Source: JBGSLA01 sp965602785 (GTDB lineage: Bacteria > Desulfobacterota > Desulfobaccia > Desulfobaccales > 0-14-0-80-60-11). Taken from it: 7,695 bases of DNA. The stretch covers positions 1 to 7,695 of the forward strand of contig CBFDAH010000149.1 in assembly GCA_965602785.1 (NCBI GenBank), in the 5' to 3' direction. This document shows positions 6,116-7,695 of the stretch, piece by piece (within the stretch, counting starts at the first letter, position 1; the number at the start of each line of letters is the position of its first letter). A model generated the notes under the pieces. The model had not been told where the DNA came from. It saw only the letters and a list, made by a program, of their open reading frames with translations, and made no database searches. Position numbers and translations under genes: made by a program.

Positions 6116-6691
6116 TTATTCAAACCCCAGCCAGCGCACTTCCCGGTCTTTGCGGGGCGGGACGGGAGGTGTTTTGGCGGAGTAGCCGATGGGGGTAATA
6201 CCCAGGAGATGCTGGTCGGGTTTACCCAGGTAATCCAGGAGTTCGGTGGCCACATAGTTGGGCCCGGTCATCCAGCAGGTGCCCAGGCCTTCGGCGTGGG
6301 CCGCCAGGAGCAGGTTCTGCATGAGGGCGGCGCCGCTCTGGATAAAGGCCTCCATTATGTGGGGCTCGGCAACTTTATAGAGGGTAACGGCGATGACCAC
6401 CGGTGCGCCCCCCAGGTCCCGAAAGAAGTTCACCACCAGCTTCCTGCTTTCGTCGGATACCTGGGCCGACCGCAGAATGGGGAGGAGAGCGGTGATGGAG
6501 TGGGCCGCCAGGGCCACGAATTCGTCCCGGAAGCGCCCGCCCAGGACGGTGATCTCCCAGGGTTGGGCGTTAGTGCCTGACGGAGCCCACAGGCCGGCAT
6601 TAATCACTTTGTCCAGAACCTCCTTGGGTGGCAGGTCTGGTTTAAAAAAACGGTGGCTGCGCCGGTTCTGGATGGCTTCGTAGAGGTCCAT
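6116..6691 (-). CDS. Nitroreductase-family FMN-dependent oxidoreductase
   Basis: A 191-aa single-domain nitroreductase-fold flavoprotein, likely a cytosolic homodimer using FMN and NAD(P)H. The physiological substrate cannot be told from sequence. Visible features are the N-terminal FMN-phosphate motif RRSHRFF (10-16), WAPSGTNAQPWE (35-46) that contacts FMN, the helix SGAALMQNLLLAAHAEGLGTCW in two parts (119-131 and 132-140), and the closing IGYSAKTPPVPPRK (168-181). The length and motif order match small nitroreductases of anaerobes. The ATG at 6689-6691 has AAGGAG 5 nt upstream and matches the family start. A further in-frame ATG at 6721 would add ten residues without support. It lies between a glycosyltransferase gene and tyrS on the same strand, separated from both by hairpin-rich spacers, so it may be its own transcription unit. 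A 14-bp near-palindrome lies 24-37 nt upstream. Confidence 0.93.
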   Translation of the reverse strand: MDLYEAIQNRRSHRFFKPDLPPKEVLDKVINAGLWAPSGTNAQPWEITVLGGRFRDEFVALAAHSITALLPILRSAQVSDESRKLVVNFFRDLGGAPVVIAVTLYKVAEPHIMEAFIQSGAALMQNLLLAAHAEGLGTCWMTGPNYVATELLDYLGKPDQHLLGITPIGYSAKTPPVPPRKDREVRWLGFE

Positions 6692-6714
6692 GGTCTCTCC
6701 TTGTGAGTAATCAG

Positions 6715-6728
6715 TGGTCAATTGTCCA
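6715..6728. promoter_or_regulatory. Near-perfect 14-bp palindrome upstream of the nitroreductase gene
   Basis: TGGTCAATTGTCCA equals its own reverse complement except at the symmetric positions 4 and 11. It sits 24-37 nt before the nitroreductase start codon, where an operator or a promoter-proximal site could lie. No convincing -35/-10 pair was found next to it, so an operator role is only a possibility. Confidence 0.2.
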
Positions 6729-6795
6729 TCCTTTGGAAAATTGCTGCCATTGGCTACTGCTCTCTGTTAACCCAGGCTCTTCAAATGAAAATGTA

Positions 6796-6841
6796 GCGCC
6801 GCCGCCCTCGGCGGCGCACGAACCGCCGGGGGCGGCGGTTC
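6796..6841 (-). terminator. Tandem GC hairpins after the glycosyltransferase gene
   Basis: Two perfect 9-bp stems with 4-nt loops stand side by side, separated by 2 nt. The first is 6796-6804/6809-6817 (GCGCCGCCG with loop CCCT) and the second is 6820-6828/6833-6841 (GAACCGCCG with loop GGGG). They begin 23 nt beyond the glycosyltransferase stop. Read on the minus strand, the last stem is followed by TACATTTTCATTT, a modest T-rich stretch, so the pair could serve as a terminator. The two stems share the core CCGCCG. Confidence 0.5.
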
Positions 6842-6864
6842 ACCATATCAATGCTTTGCCCGGT

Positions 6865-7695
6865 TCACAGGCCAGAGGCCTGCGATACTTTGTTCTTCTC
6901 AGAAATAACCCGAATTTCTGAAAGTATCTTTCGATACCTCCGGGATTCGTCTAACCTGCCTCGCTTCTCGCAGCCCTGCGCGTAGATGCGGCACTTCTCG
7001 GCCAGGGTATGATGGGCGGCATCCCGGAAGTGGGGTGGCAAGTCCTCTTCTTTAAGAAGCTTCACGAGGGCTTGAATCCGCCAGCGGTCCAGGCCCCATT
7101 GCCGGGAGAGCTGGTCGGCGTGGCCGCCCCGTTTGATCACCAGGGCCTCGGGCAAAAGACCCACCGGATGGCGCCAGGCCACCCTGAGCCACAGGTCATA
7201 GTCCTCCGCCGCCGGGAGGGTCTCGTCAAAGCCTCCCAGCTCCTCGAACAGCCGCCGCTGCATTATGACTGCTGAGGGGGTCACCATACAGCGGCTCAGT
7301 GACGGCAAGAAAATCTCGCCCCCCACCTTCCGGTGGGTCTCGGGGGGATTGACCCGGACCCCGTTTCTGACCCAGATCTCTTCGGTCTGGCAGAGGCGGA
7401 GGTCGGGGTTTTCTTTGAGATAATCTATCTGCCGGGCCAGTTTGTCCGGTCGCCAAAGGTCATCCGAGTCCAGGAAAGCCAGCCATTCCCCCCGGGCTGC
7501 CGCGACCCCCAGATTGCGGGCCGCGCTTACCCCCCCTTGTTTTGCCCGGCGGAGTAGTCGTAGTTCCCCCGCCAACCGCGCCAGGGCCTCCAGGGTGGCG
7601 TCGGTCCCGCCGTCATCCACCACGATGAGCTCGAAATCCCGGTAGGTCTGGGCCAAAACCGAGGCCGCCGCCTCGGCTACCCAGGCGGCCCGGTT
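6865..7695 (-). CDS. Family 2 (GT-A) glycosyltransferase, 5' end outside the window
   Basis: A GT2 glycosyltransferase, expected to move a sugar from a nucleotide-sugar donor onto a glycan or lipid acceptor at the cytosolic face of the membrane; donor and acceptor cannot be told. The 276 visible residues start in the family's first helix (NRAAWVAEAAASVLAQTYRDF, quoted as NRAAWVAEAAASVL then AQTYRDF), so only about ten N-terminal residues seem missing. A TTG at 7654-7656 is inside that helix and is not the start. Motifs are DDG (27-29; followed by GTD where most relatives have STD), GGVSAARNLG (54-63), the metal-binding DSDD (76-79), GGFDE (154-158) and the catalytic-region EDYDLWLRV (164-172). 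There is no membrane segment. The C-terminal 80 residues are charged and helical. Such genes usually sit in LPS, capsule or exopolysaccharide clusters, which may continue to the right. Confidence 0.92.
   Translation of the reverse strand, partial: NRAAWVAEAAASVLAQTYRDFELIVVDDGGTDATLEALARLAGELRLLRRAKQGGVSAARNLGVAAARGEWLAFLDSDDLWRPDKLARQIDYLKENPDLRLCQTEEIWVRNGVRVNPPETHRKVGGEIFLPSLSRCMVTPSAVIMQRRLFEELGGFDETLPAAEDYDLWLRVAWRHPVGLLPEALVIKRGGHADQLSRQWGLDRWRIQALVKLLKEEDLPPHFRDAAHHTLAEKCRIYAQGCEKRGRLDESRRYRKILSEIRVISEKNKVSQASGL

Noticed and set aside
6692..6721. Ten-residue N-terminal extension of the nitroreductase from an ATG at 6721
   Set aside because: The AAGGAG at 6697-6702 serves the ATG at 6691 and would itself be coding in the longer version; family proteins begin at MDLYEAI-like residues.
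6692..6795. Sigma70-type promoter for the nitroreductase gene
   Set aside because: TTGAAG and TTGACC hexamers occur on the minus strand, but neither has a credible -10 box at 16-18 nt, so no promoter was called.

Overview
This 7.7 kb stretch of GC-rich bacterial chromosome (roughly 60-65% G+C by eye) is almost fully coding. It carries nine protein genes: five on the plus strand (left half) and four on the minus strand (right half), which converge at about 3.65 kb. The contents suggest a Gram-negative, LPS-type bacterium. Separate, overlapping ispD and ispF, an ArnD-like deacetylase, a bacterial Tim44-like protein and a type-2 tyrosyl-tRNA synthetase together recall the Desulfobacterota (former Deltaproteobacteria). 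That placement is an inference from gene style, not a demonstrated assignment. No phage, transposase, CRISPR, tRNA or rRNA gene was seen.

Plus strand, 1-3680: five genes are packed head to tail: an arnD-like deformylase, ispD, ispF, an uncharacterised HD-domain phosphohydrolase and ddl. Three of the four junctions are ATGA stop/start overlaps and the fourth gap is 7 nt, so this looks like one translationally coupled operon. It ends at a strong hairpin with a T-rich tail just after ddl. The shared theme is envelope building: IspD and IspF make isoprenoid precursors (hence undecaprenyl phosphate), ArnD-like enzymes act on undecaprenyl-linked amino sugars, and Ddl makes D-Ala-D-Ala for peptidoglycan. 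The HD protein is the unexplained member.

Minus strand, 3668-7695 (read right to left): a family-2 glycosyltransferase that runs off the right edge, then a nitroreductase-family flavoprotein, then tyrS, then a membrane-anchored Tim44-like protein. The glycosyltransferase is followed by two adjacent perfect 9-bp GC hairpins. The 208-bp gap between the nitroreductase gene and tyrS is almost entirely palindromic: several stacked hairpins, matching GTGGGGGA ends and two G-quadruplex-type motifs. It looks like a dispersed intergenic element lying directly upstream of the tyrS ribosome-binding site.

The genes are mostly recognisable housekeeping or envelope functions. I did not find a convincing new multi-gene system. 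The parts most worth a second look are the palindromic element at 5936-6110, the uncharacterised HD gene coupled to ispF and ddl, and the arnD-isp-ddl operon arrangement.
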